Below the pieces are notes generated by a model. The model did not search any database and was not told the DNA's origin. It was given only the letters and a program-made list of their open reading frames with translations. Below, one piece after another: positions 1-8,742 of a DNA stretch of 47,044 nt (position 1 is the first letter of the stretch; each line of letters starts with the position of its first letter). The stretch covers positions 1 through 47,044 of the forward strand of contig JAGBDD010000046.1 in the NCBI GenBank assembly GCA_017937685.1, given 5' to 3'. The position numbers and the translations under genes were made by a program. This DNA is from Thermoguttaceae bacterium (lineage in GTDB: Bacteria; Planctomycetota; Planctomycetia; Pirellulales; Thermoguttaceae).

Positions 1-180
1 CGCCCGCCGCGTCGCCAAGCGTCGTTTCGTTCCGAACGCGAACCGTCGTTCCCGCCGTCTCGACGCCCGCCGCGTCGCCAAGCGTCGTTTCGTTCCGAAC
101 GCGAACCGTCGTTCCCGCCGTCTCGACGCCCGCCGCGTCGCCGAGCGTCGTTTCGTTCCGAACGCGCGTCGTCGTTCCTT
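1..180. repeat. 63-bp tandem repeat, about 2.9 copies
   Basis: Copies begin at 1, 64 and 127. The first two are identical. The third carries a few substitutions and degenerates after about 178. The period is 21 codons exactly, which fits a repeat inside a coding region. One plus-strand frame (third position of the window) ends in TAA at 180-182 and would give a Pro/Ala/Ser/Val-rich 21-residue repeat at a protein C-terminus. Other frames on both strands are also open, one giving an Arg-rich repeat, so no protein is called. The array may continue past the left edge. Confidence 0.85.
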
Positions 181-228
181 AATCGCCGACGTTTCCTCCG
201 GCGCGCCGCCTCTTCCGACGCCGCGCCG

Positions 229-296
229 TTCTCGCTTATTCTCGCTTATTCTCGCTTATTCTCGCTTATTCTCGCTTATTCTCGCTTATTCTCGCT
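229..296. repeat. 10-bp tandem repeat (TTCTCGCTTA), about 6.8 copies
   Basis: Six perfect decamers followed by an eight-base partial copy. The array supplies the stop codon of the minus-strand hydrolase gene at 286-288, because the reverse complement of the unit contains GAATAA. The period is not a multiple of three, so copy-number change would alter only sequence downstream of that stop. It lies less than 50 bp from the 63-bp array. No gene is seen in 1-285 apart from the repeat-encoded possibilities. Confidence 0.9.
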
Positions 297-1653
297 CGAA
301 AACGCTCCGAAAAAACGTCGCGTACTGCGCGAAACAATGCCGCGACGCCTCTTTCGCCTTCGCAGCGACGTCGGCGGAAAGCGCCAATTTTCCGAAAAGC
401 CCTTTCGAAGTCAACAACGTCGCCGCCGAAACGGCGTTTTCGCCCATCTCTAGCCAAAATTCCTCGTCGCCGGAAACTTTGCAGTCGACGTAATTTTCCC
501 ATTTTTGCTCGGAGCCGCGCAAGCCCAAAGGCGTTTTTCCTTCCGCTGTTTGATAAGCGTACTTAAGAACGCGATCCGCCTCCGCGAAAAAATTACCGAG
601 AGGCGCCAAAACGCCCCGCGTCGCCGTTTCCAGCTCCGGTTCGTCGGCGTCGACCGCGGCGCCCAGCAAAAACGCCGCGCCGAACGGCGTTTCGCCTCGC
701 CGCGTTCGGCGCGCCAACGCTCGAACCGTCGACCGCGCGCCCAGCGAATGCCCAATCAACGCGATTTTCGTCGGCTCGGTCGGCAAAGTCGCCGCAAATT
801 GCGCAAACGCGTCGACGCCGTTCCCGTCGACGTAATCGCGCGCCTCGTTCCAAGGCCCGTTCGACGGCCAGCGATAACGGTCGAACGTCGCTCGCGGAAA
901 CGCCGGACGCAACGTTTCGACGATCTCGTCGACGGGCGCCTCCGCCGCCATCCAGCCGGGACAAAGAACGACGCGCTCTATCGCCGTCAAACGTTCCCGA
1001 ACGCCCCGAAAAAGTTCGCGCGCCGCCTTGATCCGCTCCCAACGTCGGAACGTTCGCAACTCGGCGGCGACCGCCCTCAACGCGACGGAAACGACGAAAA
1101 TGTCGTCGCAAAAACCCAGCCCCGGAATCCCGTCGAAGATCGCGTCGAGCGGCGAAACGCAGTAGAGCGCGGCGGCGGTCAACGCGACGAGCGTTTTCTT
1201 CGAGAAACCGCGATATTCGCCGGAAAAAGTCGCTTCCAGGGCTCGGAAAAGCGTCTTTACGCCGTCGAACGCCGCGCTTGTTCGAGTCGCGAAAAGCCTC
1301 GGCTTTCCGAATCTTTCGAGCCATTTTTTAAGATTTGAAACGACGGAACGCGCTTTCGCCGAATCCGCGAGGACGTTTTCCGCCTCCCCTTTTTTCGCTT
1401 CCCAAATTCGGGTCGCGCGACTTTTTTTCTCGTCGTTCAACGCGGCGGCGCGCTCTTCGTTTGCCTCGCCGTTATCCGAGCGTCCGACGTTTCCTTCTTT
1501 CGCCGCGTTCGCCGCCGCTCCCCAACGCGCGCCGAACCCCGCCTTTTTCCCATTCTCTTTCACTTCCAAGACGTTTTCCCCGTTTCCGCGCCGCCCTCGC
1601 CGCTTTTTTTTCCTCGTTAACGCAAAAAACGCCGGGCAACGGTTCGTTTTCAA
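286..1653 (-). CDS. DUF1232 (YkvA-type) domain fused to an alpha/beta hydrolase
   Basis: Up to 455 aa. The first ~120 residues are Lys/Arg/Ala-rich and probably disordered. Residues ~150-200 match DUF1232, a small hydrophobic hairpin domain, with the signature YCVSPLDAIFDGIPGLGFCDD. Residues ~230-455 are an alpha/beta hydrolase: a VVLCPGW strand turn and a nucleophile elbow GHSLGAR, where Ser is the presumed nucleophile. This C-terminal part recalls the DUF726/lipase-like group. It may act on lipid at the membrane, which is inference from the two domains. The given start is TTG without a ribosome site. Another TTG at about 1569, preceded by GGGGA, is an alternative. The stop lies inside a 10-bp tandem repeat. 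Confidence 0.75.
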   Translation of the reverse strand: MKTNRCPAFFALTRKKKRRGRRGNGENVLEVKENGKKAGFGARWGAAANAAKEGNVGRSDNGEANEERAAALNDEKKSRATRIWEAKKGEAENVLADSAKARSVVSNLKKWLERFGKPRLFATRTSAAFDGVKTLFRALEATFSGEYRGFSKKTLVALTAAALYCVSPLDAIFDGIPGLGFCDDIFVVSVALRAVAAELRTFRRWERIKAARELFRGVRERLTAIERVVLCPGWMAAEAPVDEIVETLRPAFPRATFDRYRWPSNGPWNEARDYVDGNGVDAFAQFAATLPTEPTKIALIGHSLGARSTVRALARRTRRGETPFGAAFLLGAAVDADEPELETATRGVLAPLGNFFAEADRVLKYAYQTAEGKTPLGLRGSEQKWENYVDCKVSGDEEFWLEMGENAVSAATLLTSKGLFGKLALSADVAAKAKEASRHCFAQYATFFRSVFERE

Positions 1654-1729
1654 CCAACCGCTCTCGGCGTTATCGCTTTCTCGCTCGCTAACCGCGACGC
1701 GCTACGGCGCCGCGGTCGACGTTCGCGAC

Positions 1730-1897
1730 TCACTCAAGGGTGATCGCGCCGGTCGGGCAAGCGTCGACGCAAGCGCCGCAACCGGCGCAAGTATCGTTGA
1801 CGACGGCGACGTCTTGGATTTCGATCGCGCCGCACGGGCAGGCGTCGACGCACGCGCCGCAAGCGACGCAAGATTCGGCATTAACAATAGCGGCCAT
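1730..1897 (-). CDS. 2[4Fe-4S] ferredoxin
   Basis: A 55-aa clostridial-type ferredoxin. It has two CxxCxxCxxxCP cluster motifs, CVACGACVDACP and CAGCGACVDACP, each followed by an xGAI turn. It carries low-potential electrons in the cytoplasm of anaerobes and would be a natural partner for the Hdr/Flx complex encoded at 20.9-30.0 kb, though that pairing is inference. The start is placed at the ATG at 1895-1897 rather than 16 codons upstream, because AGGAGA sits seven bases before it and clostridial ferredoxins begin close to this point. It is encoded alone, with no cotranscribed neighbour evident. Confidence 0.93.
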   Translation of the reverse strand: MAAIVNAESCVACGACVDACPCGAIEIQDVAVVNDTCAGCGACVDACPTGAITLE

Positions 1898-2159
1898 TTC
1901 AGCTCTCCTAAAGTAAATTTTGTCAAAAAAAATGAACGCCAACAAAAAAGAAACGCCCGTCCAAGCGCGCGCCCTTTTTTCTCGACGTCGTCAATCGTTT
2001 TTTCGAACGGTTTCGGCGATTAAAATCGGCGGCTTTCGTCGCGCGAAAAGTTCCGCTCGCTCCTCGCCGTCCCAAACGTTGCGTTCGGGCGTCAAACGTT
2101 CTCCCCCAAATTTGCGTTCGACAAAATTGGCGTCGACGGTTTAATAATACCCCCGAAAT

Positions 2160-2182
2160 CCGATAGAATCAAGCCCTATCGG
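2160..2182 (+). promoter_or_regulatory. Perfect 7-bp inverted repeat upstream of GNAT gene
   Basis: CCGATAG and CTATCGG are separated by nine bases. A possible -10 (TTTAAT, 2140-2145) with a weak -35 (TTCGAC) lies just upstream, which would put this hairpin or operator at the start of the transcript, about 175 bases before the ATG at 2357. The rest of the 1898-2356 gap shows no convincing gene. Confidence 0.35.
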
Positions 2183-2356
2183 TCAATCTTTCGGCAATAT
2201 TTTAAGAAAAAATCGCAATTTGGGCCGTTCGCCTCTTTTGCAAATCGATAAAAGACGTAAAATGTCAAGCGTCGGTAAAAAAACGCCCGACGTCGGTTCC
2301 TCTCGTCCGCGAGAAGTTTCCCTTCTCTAATTTTTTCCGCAAGAAAGCGCCCGCCA

Positions 2357-2947
2357 ATGGTCGAAACCCTAACGATCCAAACGCTCGACGAATCGCAAAT
2401 CGACGCGACGCTGGATCGCGAAATTCGCCGTTTTCTTGTCGAAACGTTCCCGAATTGGGCGGATATTTTCCGAACGCGCCGCGCTTGGCACGACGCCCGC
2501 CCGGTTCGCACCGTCCTCGCGACCGTCCCGACGTCGGCGACGTCGAACGCGGAGTCCGCTCAAAACGAGGTCGATTTTCGCGTCGTCGGGCACGTCGCCG
2601 TCGTCGAACGCACCGTCACGACCTGCTGGAATTGGCGGTACGCGGTCGCGGGCGTTCAAGGCGTTTCGGTCGCGCCGGACTTTCGCAAAACCGGTCTCTC
2701 GACGCGCCTTCTCGACGCCGCGCTCGCCGAATCGGTCGCGCTCGGCTATCCGTTCGCCGTCCTCTTTTGCCGCGAACCGCTCGTTCCGTTTTACGAACGG
2801 AACGGCTGGCGCCTTCCGAACGACTCGATGGTGATGTGGAAAGACCGCGAACTCCCGATTCATATGCAGTCGAACTGCCCGATGTACCGCGAACTGAGCG
2901 ACGAAACCTTCCCGGAAGGCCCGATCGACGTTCACAACCCGTTTTGA
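2357..2947 (+). CDS. GNAT-family N-acetyltransferase
   Basis: 196 aa. The acetyl-CoA-binding core is visible: a strand GVQGVSVAPDFRKTGLSTRLL, in which the RKTGLS turn takes the place of the usual Q/RxxGxG/A pyrophosphate loop, then a helix, a strand (YPFAVLFC) and the FYERNGWR segment typical of the last part of the fold. Substrate cannot be told from sequence. A short Ser/Asn/Glu-rich insertion near residues 60-72 interrupts the N-terminal half. There is no clear ribosome site before the ATG. It stands alone, with a 213-bp gap before the next gene. Confidence 0.8.
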   Translation: MVETLTIQTLDESQIDATLDREIRRFLVETFPNWADIFRTRRAWHDARPVRTVLATVPTSATSNAESAQNEVDFRVVGHVAVVERTVTTCWNWRYAVAGVQGVSVAPDFRKTGLSTRLLDAALAESVALGYPFAVLFCREPLVPFYERNGWRLPNDSMVMWKDRELPIHMQSNCPMYRELSDETFPEGPIDVHNPF

Positions 2948-3160
2948 CGGCGCGGCGAGCGAGCGTCTTTCGCCCGCCGACGTTCGTTTCCCCCTTCCCC
3001 TTATTATTAATAACAAGCGCGCCGCCGACCTAAATAACGCATTAAACGCCGTCGGCAAACGCCGCTATATATTAATGTCGGCGCTCCAACGTCGCGTTTC
3101 GAGGCGGCGTCTTCGCGGCGCCTTTTTCCGTTTTCCTATTTTACCCGACCGGAGTATTTT

Positions 3161-4435
3161 ATGCGTTTTTCGTTATTCCGTCGTTCTTATCTCGCCCGTT
3201 TCGCCGCCGCGTTCGTTTGTTCGCTCGCCTTTTCGACGGCGTTCGCGCAAGACGCCGACGCGCCGCTCGACCTCGCCGTTCCGCAAAACGCGTCGAAAGC
3301 CGACCTCGTCGCCTTTCAAACGAAATTGACGCAAACGCTTCAAAACGCCGCGCCCGCCGACGCCGAACGTCTTTACGCCGAATCCGCCGCCGCGTTTTAC
3401 GAGTCGACGAAAGCGCTCCTCGCGCTCGAGTTGACCGCCGAGGAACGCTCGCAATACGTTTCGCAACTCGCGCAAATCGTCGCGACGTTCGCGCTCGAAG
3501 AAGGCGTCGCGGCGCAAAAACTCGGGCCGCGTTTCGACGAGTTGGCCGCGTTGGCCGCCGACGCAAAATCGGCGTTCGAAGCCGCTTCCGACGCGGAAAC
3601 CGCCGCGTCGCGCCGCGCCGAATATCTCGAATACGCGAATTACGCCTTCTTGGTTCGGCTCCAAGTCGCGCAAAATTTGGCGGCGAAAGTTCGCGACGAC
3701 GCGTTTATGTCGCTCGCCCAAGACGCGGTCGCGTTCGCGGTCGAGAACCCGGAATACGGCGAAACCGCTTATCAAATCGTTATGCAAATGCGCGCCTACT
3801 CGAACGCCGTCGGCGACGCCGCGCTCGACCTTCTCGGCGAAGAGTTCGAAAAGACGAAAAACCCGACGCTGATCCAACCGATCAAAAAGACGCTCGGGCG
3901 CCGTCGGTTCGCGCGTCTCCCGGACGGCGAACTCAAACTCGAAGGGCTGCTCCTCGAAAACGGGAAGTTCGAGAAAAAATTCGACTGGAAAGATTACGAC
4001 GGCAAAGTTATTCTTGTCGAATTTTGGGCGACTTGGTGCGGGCCCTGCCGCCGCGAAATCCCGATTCTGAAGGAATTTTACGCTAAATACAAGGACGCCG
4101 GTTTCGAACTGATCGGATATAGTATCGACCAAGACGTCGCGAAGTTGAAGTCGTTCGTCGTCGAAAACGAGATTCCTTGGCCGATGATCTCGCAAACGGA
4201 GTCGGTCGCGGCGGGCTTCGAACACCTGCACGACTATTACGCGATTAACGGCGTTCCGGAGTTAATCTTGATCGGTCGCGACGGCAAAGTCGTCCTGACC
4301 GACGCTCGCGGCCCGAAACTCGCCGCCGCGCTCGCCGAACTCTTCCCGGAAATCGAACCGCTCGAACTCGCGCCGAACGCCTTCTCGACCGAACGCGTCT
4401 CCGCGCCGAGCGCCGACGAGGAACCGCGACGTTAA
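3161..4435 (+). CDS. TlpA/ResA-like thiol-disulfide oxidoreductase, exported
   Basis: 424 aa. Residues 1-30 are a Sec signal peptide (basic start, hydrophobic core, AFAQ cleavage). Residues ~35-245 are a helical Ala/Glu-rich region of unknown fold. Residues ~255-400 are a TlpA-like thioredoxin domain with the redox pair in ATWCGPCRREI (Cys293 and Cys296) and a downstream GVPELILI cis-proline segment. Proteins of this layout are common in Planctomycetota and reduce or isomerise disulfides outside the cytoplasm. CGGAG seven bases before the ATG supports the start. A strong terminator follows, so it is probably monocistronic. Confidence 0.88.
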   Translation: MRFSLFRRSYLARFAAAFVCSLAFSTAFAQDADAPLDLAVPQNASKADLVAFQTKLTQTLQNAAPADAERLYAESAAAFYESTKALLALELTAEERSQYVSQLAQIVATFALEEGVAAQKLGPRFDELAALAADAKSAFEAASDAETAASRRAEYLEYANYAFLVRLQVAQNLAAKVRDDAFMSLAQDAVAFAVENPEYGETAYQIVMQMRAYSNAVGDAALDLLGEEFEKTKNPTLIQPIKKTLGRRRFARLPDGELKLEGLLLENGKFEKKFDWKDYDGKVILVEFWATWCGPCRREIPILKEFYAKYKDAGFELIGYSIDQDVAKLKSFVVENEIPWPMISQTESVAAGFEHLHDYYAINGVPELILIGRDGKVVLTDARGPKLAAALAELFPEIEPLELAPNAFSTERVSAPSADEEPRR

Positions 4436-4480
4436 GCGCCGCCGCTCGGTTCGCCCCTTTTTCGCCTTTTCCCCATTTTT

Positions 4481-4523
4481 CGCCGTCGAACGTCGTTTCC
4501 CAAGCGCGTTCGACGGCGTTTTC
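4481..4523 (+). terminator. Intrinsic terminator after the TlpA-like gene
   Basis: A 12-bp perfect stem (CGCCGTCGAACG at 4481-4492, CGTTCGACGGCG at 4507-4518) with a 14-base loop, followed directly by TTTTCCTTTTT. Confidence 0.85.
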
Positions 4524-4606
4524 CTTTTTGCGCGTCTTTTTTCTTGCCGCCCCGTTCCTTTTTTTCTCATTTGTTCGCCAAAATCGCTAAAAAACGCCGC
4601 GTCTCC

Positions 4607-4634
4607 TTGTTAAAATGCGCAAACTTGCTAAAAT
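4607..4634 (+). promoter_or_regulatory. Sigma-70-like promoter for moxR
   Basis: -35 TTGTTA (4607-4612), 16-base spacer, -10 TAAAAT (4629-4634), about 55 bases before the moxR start and downstream of the preceding terminator. Confidence 0.55.
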
Positions 4635-4697
4635 AAAGAGAGACCCGTTTCATTTATTTTAAAAAAGCGCTCACTTTTTCAAACAGGAAAACGATTT

Positions 4698-5642
4698 ATG
4701 AACGCCGCGGAAATTTCGACGGCGATTCGACGGTTGGCGGAGAACGTCGAACGCGCCTTCATCGGAAAGCGGGAAACGATTCGTTTAACCCTCGTCGCTT
4801 TTTTCGCCGAAGGGCACCTTCTCCTCGAAGACGTTCCCGGCGTCGGGAAAACGCTTCTCGGGCAAGCCCTCGCTCGCAGCTTAAACGCGACTTTTTCCAG
4901 AATCCAATTCACCTCCGACCTCGTCCCGCTCGACGTCGTCGGTTCCGATATTTACCGCCCGAAAACGCAAGATTTCGAGTTCGTCCCGGGCCCGATTTTC
5001 GCGAACGTCGTTCTCGCCGACGAAATCAACCGCGCGTCGCCGCGAACGCAAAGCGCGACCCTCGAAGCGACGAGCGAACGCCAAGTAACCTCCGACGGAA
5101 CGACGCGTCCGCTCCCGCGCCCCTTCTTCGTCGTCGCGACCGAAAACCCGATCGAGTTCGAAGGAACGTATCCGCTCGCCGAGAGCCAACTCGACCGCTT
5201 CCTGATGCGCCTTTCGATCGGCTATCCCGACCGCGCCGCCGAACGAGCCGTCTTGGACGCCAACCGCAAAGCGCCCGCGCTCGACTCGATCGAACCGGTT
5301 CTTTCGCTCGACGAAGTTCTCGCGATTCAAGCGGCGGTTCGCGACGTGCAAATCGCGCCGGAAATCGTCGACTACCTCCTCGACGTCGTCGACGCGACGC
5401 GGCGTTCTCCCGACGTTTGGGTCGGCGCGAGCCCCCGAGCGTCCCTCGCGTTCGCGCAAGCGGTTCGCGCGGCCGCCCTTGTCGACGGTCGCGATTACGC
5501 CGTCCCGGACGACGTTAAAAAACTCGCCGTCCCGGTTCTCGCGCACCGACTCGTTCCGAAAAATTACCGCGCCGAAAGCCGCCGTCGCGCCGTCGAATCG
5601 ATCGTCGAAAGCGTTTTAGCGACCGTCGCCGCTCCCGATTGA
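4698..5642 (+). CDS. MoxR-family AAA+ ATPase
   Basis: 314 aa, the usual family length. It has a Walker A EDVPGVGKT (residues ~44-52), a Walker B VVLADEINR, a sensor region TENPIEFEGTYPLAESQLDRF, and a C-terminal lid domain. MoxR ATPases remodel or mature partner proteins, usually together with DUF58 and VWA-domain proteins. None of those partners is adjacent here. The next gene, 85 bp downstream on the same strand, encodes a DUF2325 protein and may be cotranscribed. AGGA lies about ten bases before the ATG. A second MoxR is encoded at 32088-33167. Confidence 0.92.
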   Translation: MNAAEISTAIRRLAENVERAFIGKRETIRLTLVAFFAEGHLLLEDVPGVGKTLLGQALARSLNATFSRIQFTSDLVPLDVVGSDIYRPKTQDFEFVPGPIFANVVLADEINRASPRTQSATLEATSERQVTSDGTTRPLPRPFFVVATENPIEFEGTYPLAESQLDRFLMRLSIGYPDRAAERAVLDANRKAPALDSIEPVLSLDEVLAIQAAVRDVQIAPEIVDYLLDVVDATRRSPDVWVGASPRASLAFAQAVRAAALVDGRDYAVPDDVKKLAVPVLAHRLVPKNYRAESRRRAVESIVESVLATVAAPD

Positions 5643-5727
5643 CGCGTTTCCGCCGCGACGTTCGCCTCCCGCGCTTCGCTATTCCCTTTATTCCCCCCAA
5701 ACTACCGTTTAACGAAGAAGAACGACA

Positions 5728-7854
5728 ATGTCCAACGAAACGGCGACCTTAGTTTTATCCGGCAAAATCCTCGACGCGCCGTTCCCGTTAACGTCGCTCG
5801 ACGCGATTCGAACGGCTATCGAACGCGAAACGTCGGCGCGCGGCGTCGCGGTCGTTCGCCGCGTCGCGACGTTGGCGCCCGCCCGCTTTTTCGCCGCGCC
5901 CGAATTCCTCAAAGCCGGATTCGAAGTCGTTCCCGCCGACGACGAAGACGTTCAGGCGACGGCGCTCCTCTTTTCCGCCCTCGCGGCGACGCCGACGTCG
6001 ACCGAACTTCTTTTCGCGCTCGGTCTTCCGGAACCGATCGAACTTCTTCGCGCCCTTTCCGGTCGGACGCGCCGCGTTCTCTTAACGAGCGCCGACGTTT
6101 CGTCGACCGTCGACGCCAACTTGGAGGGCCTTTACGACCTCCGCGCGCTCTTGGCGGACGACGGAATCGATTGGGATTCGCTCGACGCGACTTCTTGGCG
6201 CGACGCCGCGGGCTCGGTCGCGCTCAAAAACGCCGAAAACGCCGACGCGACCGCCGCCGCTCCTCCCAAAACGCCGAGCGACGATCTTTGCGCGCTCGCG
6301 CCGGAAACGGGCCCGAGCGCGCTCGAACTCGACGCGCCCGCTTGGAACGCCGCGCTCGAAGAAGTTCTTCTCGCGAACGAACTCTCTTGCCCCGCTTACC
6401 TCGCGACCGAGAAAATTTCCGCCCGCTTTCCGGAATTGCCGAACTTTTTCTTAACGCGACGCGAAGAATTTCGCCGCCTCCTTTCGCCGCAAATCTTAAT
6501 GGTCGAAGAAAACTCGGCGACGCGACTTTATCACAAAACGCACCCGGATTATCGCCCGGTCGCGTCCTCCGCGGCGCTCGCGTCGTTGAAACTCGGCGCC
6601 GACGCGCCCAACGACGCCCCCGAGTCGCCCGAAACCGGCGATTCGGCCCCTAAACGTCGCGCCAACGACGCCGTCGACGACGCGACGAACTTTGCCGCCC
6701 TCGCCGAACGCGCTCGCTCGATCGCGCAAGATTGTCGCCGGTTGGCCGACTTTTTTCCCGCGCCGCAAGACGAAGACTCGGCGTCTCGTTTTAAATCGGC
6801 GTTCCCCCGTTCCTTCGCGCGACGACTTACGCCGGACGAACTTGAAGAAGCGGCGCAATGCTACGAAGTCGCGGCGAAAGCGTTCGAACTTTTCGCGCAA
6901 GTCGTCGATTTGCCGCGCGCCCAGCGGCAAGATTCGTTCTTTGCGCGCGTCGCGCAGGCGACCGCCAACGCTCAATGCGGACTGAAATCCGTCTTAGCGC
7001 GCCTCGACGTTCCGTTCGCCGCCGACGACTCGCAACGCGCCGCTTACGAACTCCTCATAAGCCATTGCGGGCCCAAAGGCGTTTTCCTCGCGAATCTTCG
7101 CTTTCAAGACCGCTTAACGCTCGCGGAAACGCTCGCCGTCGCCGACGAAATCGACGCGCTGGAACGCGAATTTACCGTCCTTCGCGCTCGCGTCAAAGAA
7201 CGTCGCTCCCGCGAAGGTCAAATCGACTATCACCTGAAAAAAATCGCGCTCGTCCCCGACTCGCTTTACGATTGGGAAAAAATCGTCGAAGCGACGACGG
7301 CGCTTTGCGAAACGTTTCGCGAGCCTCCGTCGTCCCTTTGGTTCCGCGAACGCCTTCGAGACTACGTCGATAAAATCCCCGACGAAACGCAAACGACCGA
7401 CGCTTTCGGACGCGTCGTTCAAGAAATCGACCTCGTTCGAATCCGCGAAGAGGAGGCGTTGGCGGCGATTTTCGAAACGCCGGAAGTCTCGTATTCCCCC
7501 GCCGTTCAAGCGGTTCGCGACCGTTACGCCGGAACCCGCGCCGTTTTCGTCGGAGGCACGCCGCAGCCGCATCTGCAAGCGCGACTCGAAAAAAATTTCG
7601 GCGTTCGCCTATTTTGGTCGGAAACGAGCCACGGCGATTCGCTCGAACGCTTCGCCGGTCTCCTGCTCGACGACGAAACGCGCCTCTTTTTGATTTACAT
7701 CCCTTGGTGCAGTCATAAACACTCGGAAGAATTTGCAGCGCTAATCAAAGAAGCGAATAAAGATTGCGTTCGCCTCCGCAAAGGAACGAATCCGGAACAA
7801 ATCGCTCAAACGATTTGCCGTCAATTCCGCCTCCTTCCGGACTCGCGACTTTAA
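5728..7854 (+). CDS. Large protein with C-terminal DUF2325-like domain
   Basis: 708 aa, no signal peptide. The last ~100 residues resemble DUF2325: a GTRAVFVGGTPQPH strand-turn, an FWSETSHG motif, a hydrophobic LFLIYIPWCSHKHSEEF segment, then RLRKGTNPEQIAQTI. The family's function is unknown. Residues ~1-150 alternate strands and helices and could be a NYN/PIN-like fold, but I cannot confirm this. Residues ~215-280 form a small domain of unknown type. The middle (~330-540) is helical and Glu/Arg-rich and could be coiled coil. The ribosome site is weak. The protein may be cotranscribed with the upstream moxR. I do not assign a role. Confidence 0.7.
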   Translation: MSNETATLVLSGKILDAPFPLTSLDAIRTAIERETSARGVAVVRRVATLAPARFFAAPEFLKAGFEVVPADDEDVQATALLFSALAATPTSTELLFALGLPEPIELLRALSGRTRRVLLTSADVSSTVDANLEGLYDLRALLADDGIDWDSLDATSWRDAAGSVALKNAENADATAAAPPKTPSDDLCALAPETGPSALELDAPAWNAALEEVLLANELSCPAYLATEKISARFPELPNFFLTRREEFRRLLSPQILMVEENSATRLYHKTHPDYRPVASSAALASLKLGADAPNDAPESPETGDSAPKRRANDAVDDATNFAALAERARSIAQDCRRLADFFPAPQDEDSASRFKSAFPRSFARRLTPDELEEAAQCYEVAAKAFELFAQVVDLPRAQRQDSFFARVAQATANAQCGLKSVLARLDVPFAADDSQRAAYELLISHCGPKGVFLANLRFQDRLTLAETLAVADEIDALEREFTVLRARVKERRSREGQIDYHLKKIALVPDSLYDWEKIVEATTALCETFREPPSSLWFRERLRDYVDKIPDETQTTDAFGRVVQEIDLVRIREEEALAAIFETPEVSYSPAVQAVRDRYAGTRAVFVGGTPQPHLQARLEKNFGVRLFWSETSHGDSLERFAGLLLDDETRLFLIYIPWCSHKHSEEFAALIKEANKDCVRLRKGTNPEQIAQTICRQFRLLPDSRL

Positions 7855-7926
7855 GCGCCGCGCGCGTTCGCTTTCCTTCCGCCCTTCGCCCCTTCCTTTC
7901 ACGTTCCCATTTTGCCGTTTCGCCTT

Positions 7927-8514
7927 ATGCCGTCCTCTCAAAATCCGACGCAACCTTCGATTCGAGAACGCTTAACGCTCGCCGCGCTCGCGGAGGCGGA
8001 GGCGTTCGGCTTCGAGGGCTTTTCGATGCGCCGCGTCGCCAACGCTTGCGGAGTTTCTTGCGCGGCCCCGTACAAACATTTCAAAAACAAAAGCGAACTT
8101 CTCGCGTCGGTCATCTCTTACATCAACGAAAAATGGCTGGAGCGACAAGAAAAGACGATCGCTCGCTTCGCCGACGCGCCGCTTCGTCGCCAGCTAATCG
8201 AGCTAAGTTGCGAATACGTCCGCTTTATGGTCGAGAACCCGCGCTTTCTCGCCGTTTGGACGGCCAAAGGCCAGTCGGGCGACGTCGACTACCTCCCGAT
8301 CAAAGCGAAAACGAGCGAACTCTCCAAAGCGCTCCTAAGGCAATATTGCGACGAAGCCGGCGTCTCCGAGGAAACGGCGCGCGTCAAGATGTACGTCGTT
8401 CGCTCGTTAATTTACGGCGCCGCGCTGATGTTTTGCAACGGCGACCTGCCTTACGACGAAAACACGCTCCGTTTTGTCGCCGAGTTCGTCGACCGCGAGT
8501 TCGACCTAATTTAA
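7927..8514 (+). CDS. TetR-family transcriptional regulator
   Basis: 195 aa. The N-terminal HTH is clear: IRERLTLAALAEAEAFGFEG, then FSMRRVANACGVSCAAPYKHF with the YKHFKNKSEL signature that closes TetR HTH domains. The C-terminal ligand-binding domain is divergent, so the effector is unknown. The ATG at 7927 is chosen over an upstream TTG at 7912; neither has a clear ribosome site. The gene sits just before the acpP-fabF-fabZ-ligase operon, whose promoter lies between two perfect palindromes. A role as a lipid-synthesis regulator is a reasonable inference. Confidence 0.88.
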   Translation: MPSSQNPTQPSIRERLTLAALAEAEAFGFEGFSMRRVANACGVSCAAPYKHFKNKSELLASVISYINEKWLERQEKTIARFADAPLRRQLIELSCEYVRFMVENPRFLAVWTAKGQSGDVDYLPIKAKTSELSKALLRQYCDEAGVSEETARVKMYVVRSLIYGAALMFCNGDLPYDENTLRFVAEFVDREFDLI

Positions 8515-8647
8515 CGTCGCCCCGCGACTTCCCGCCCTCCCCGTTTTCCCCGTCGTCGTTTTACGCGTCGCTTTTTACCGACGCGATAAAATTAGGCTTC
8601 TCGACCGTTCAATTTCTCCCCCGCCTACTTTTTTCCTCCAACGCCGA

Positions 8648-8668
8648 GACATTTTTACAAAAAATGTC
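8648..8668. promoter_or_regulatory. 21-bp palindrome upstream of the acpP promoter
   Basis: Perfect 9-bp arms (GACATTTTT and AAAAATGTC) around three bases, ending 31 bp before the acpP -35. There is no T-run after the arms, so an operator is more likely than a terminator for the TetR gene. The 8515-8936 gap otherwise holds the promoter and a second palindrome but no gene. Confidence 0.5.
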
Positions 8669-8699
8669 AAAAAGAACGTAAAAGAGACGCGCCCCCCGC

Positions 8700-8728
8700 T
8701 TGACGCCGAGCCGATCGCCGGTTATATT
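8700..8728 (+). promoter_or_regulatory. Promoter of the acpP operon
   Basis: -35 TTGACG, 17-base spacer, -10 TATATT. This close match to the sigma-70 consensus predicts a leader of about 200 bases before acpP. Confidence 0.75.
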
Positions 8729-8742
8729 GTACAAAGAAAACT

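Noticed and set aside
1..300. CRISPR array
   Set aside because: The repeats are tandem without unique spacers, and no cas gene is present.
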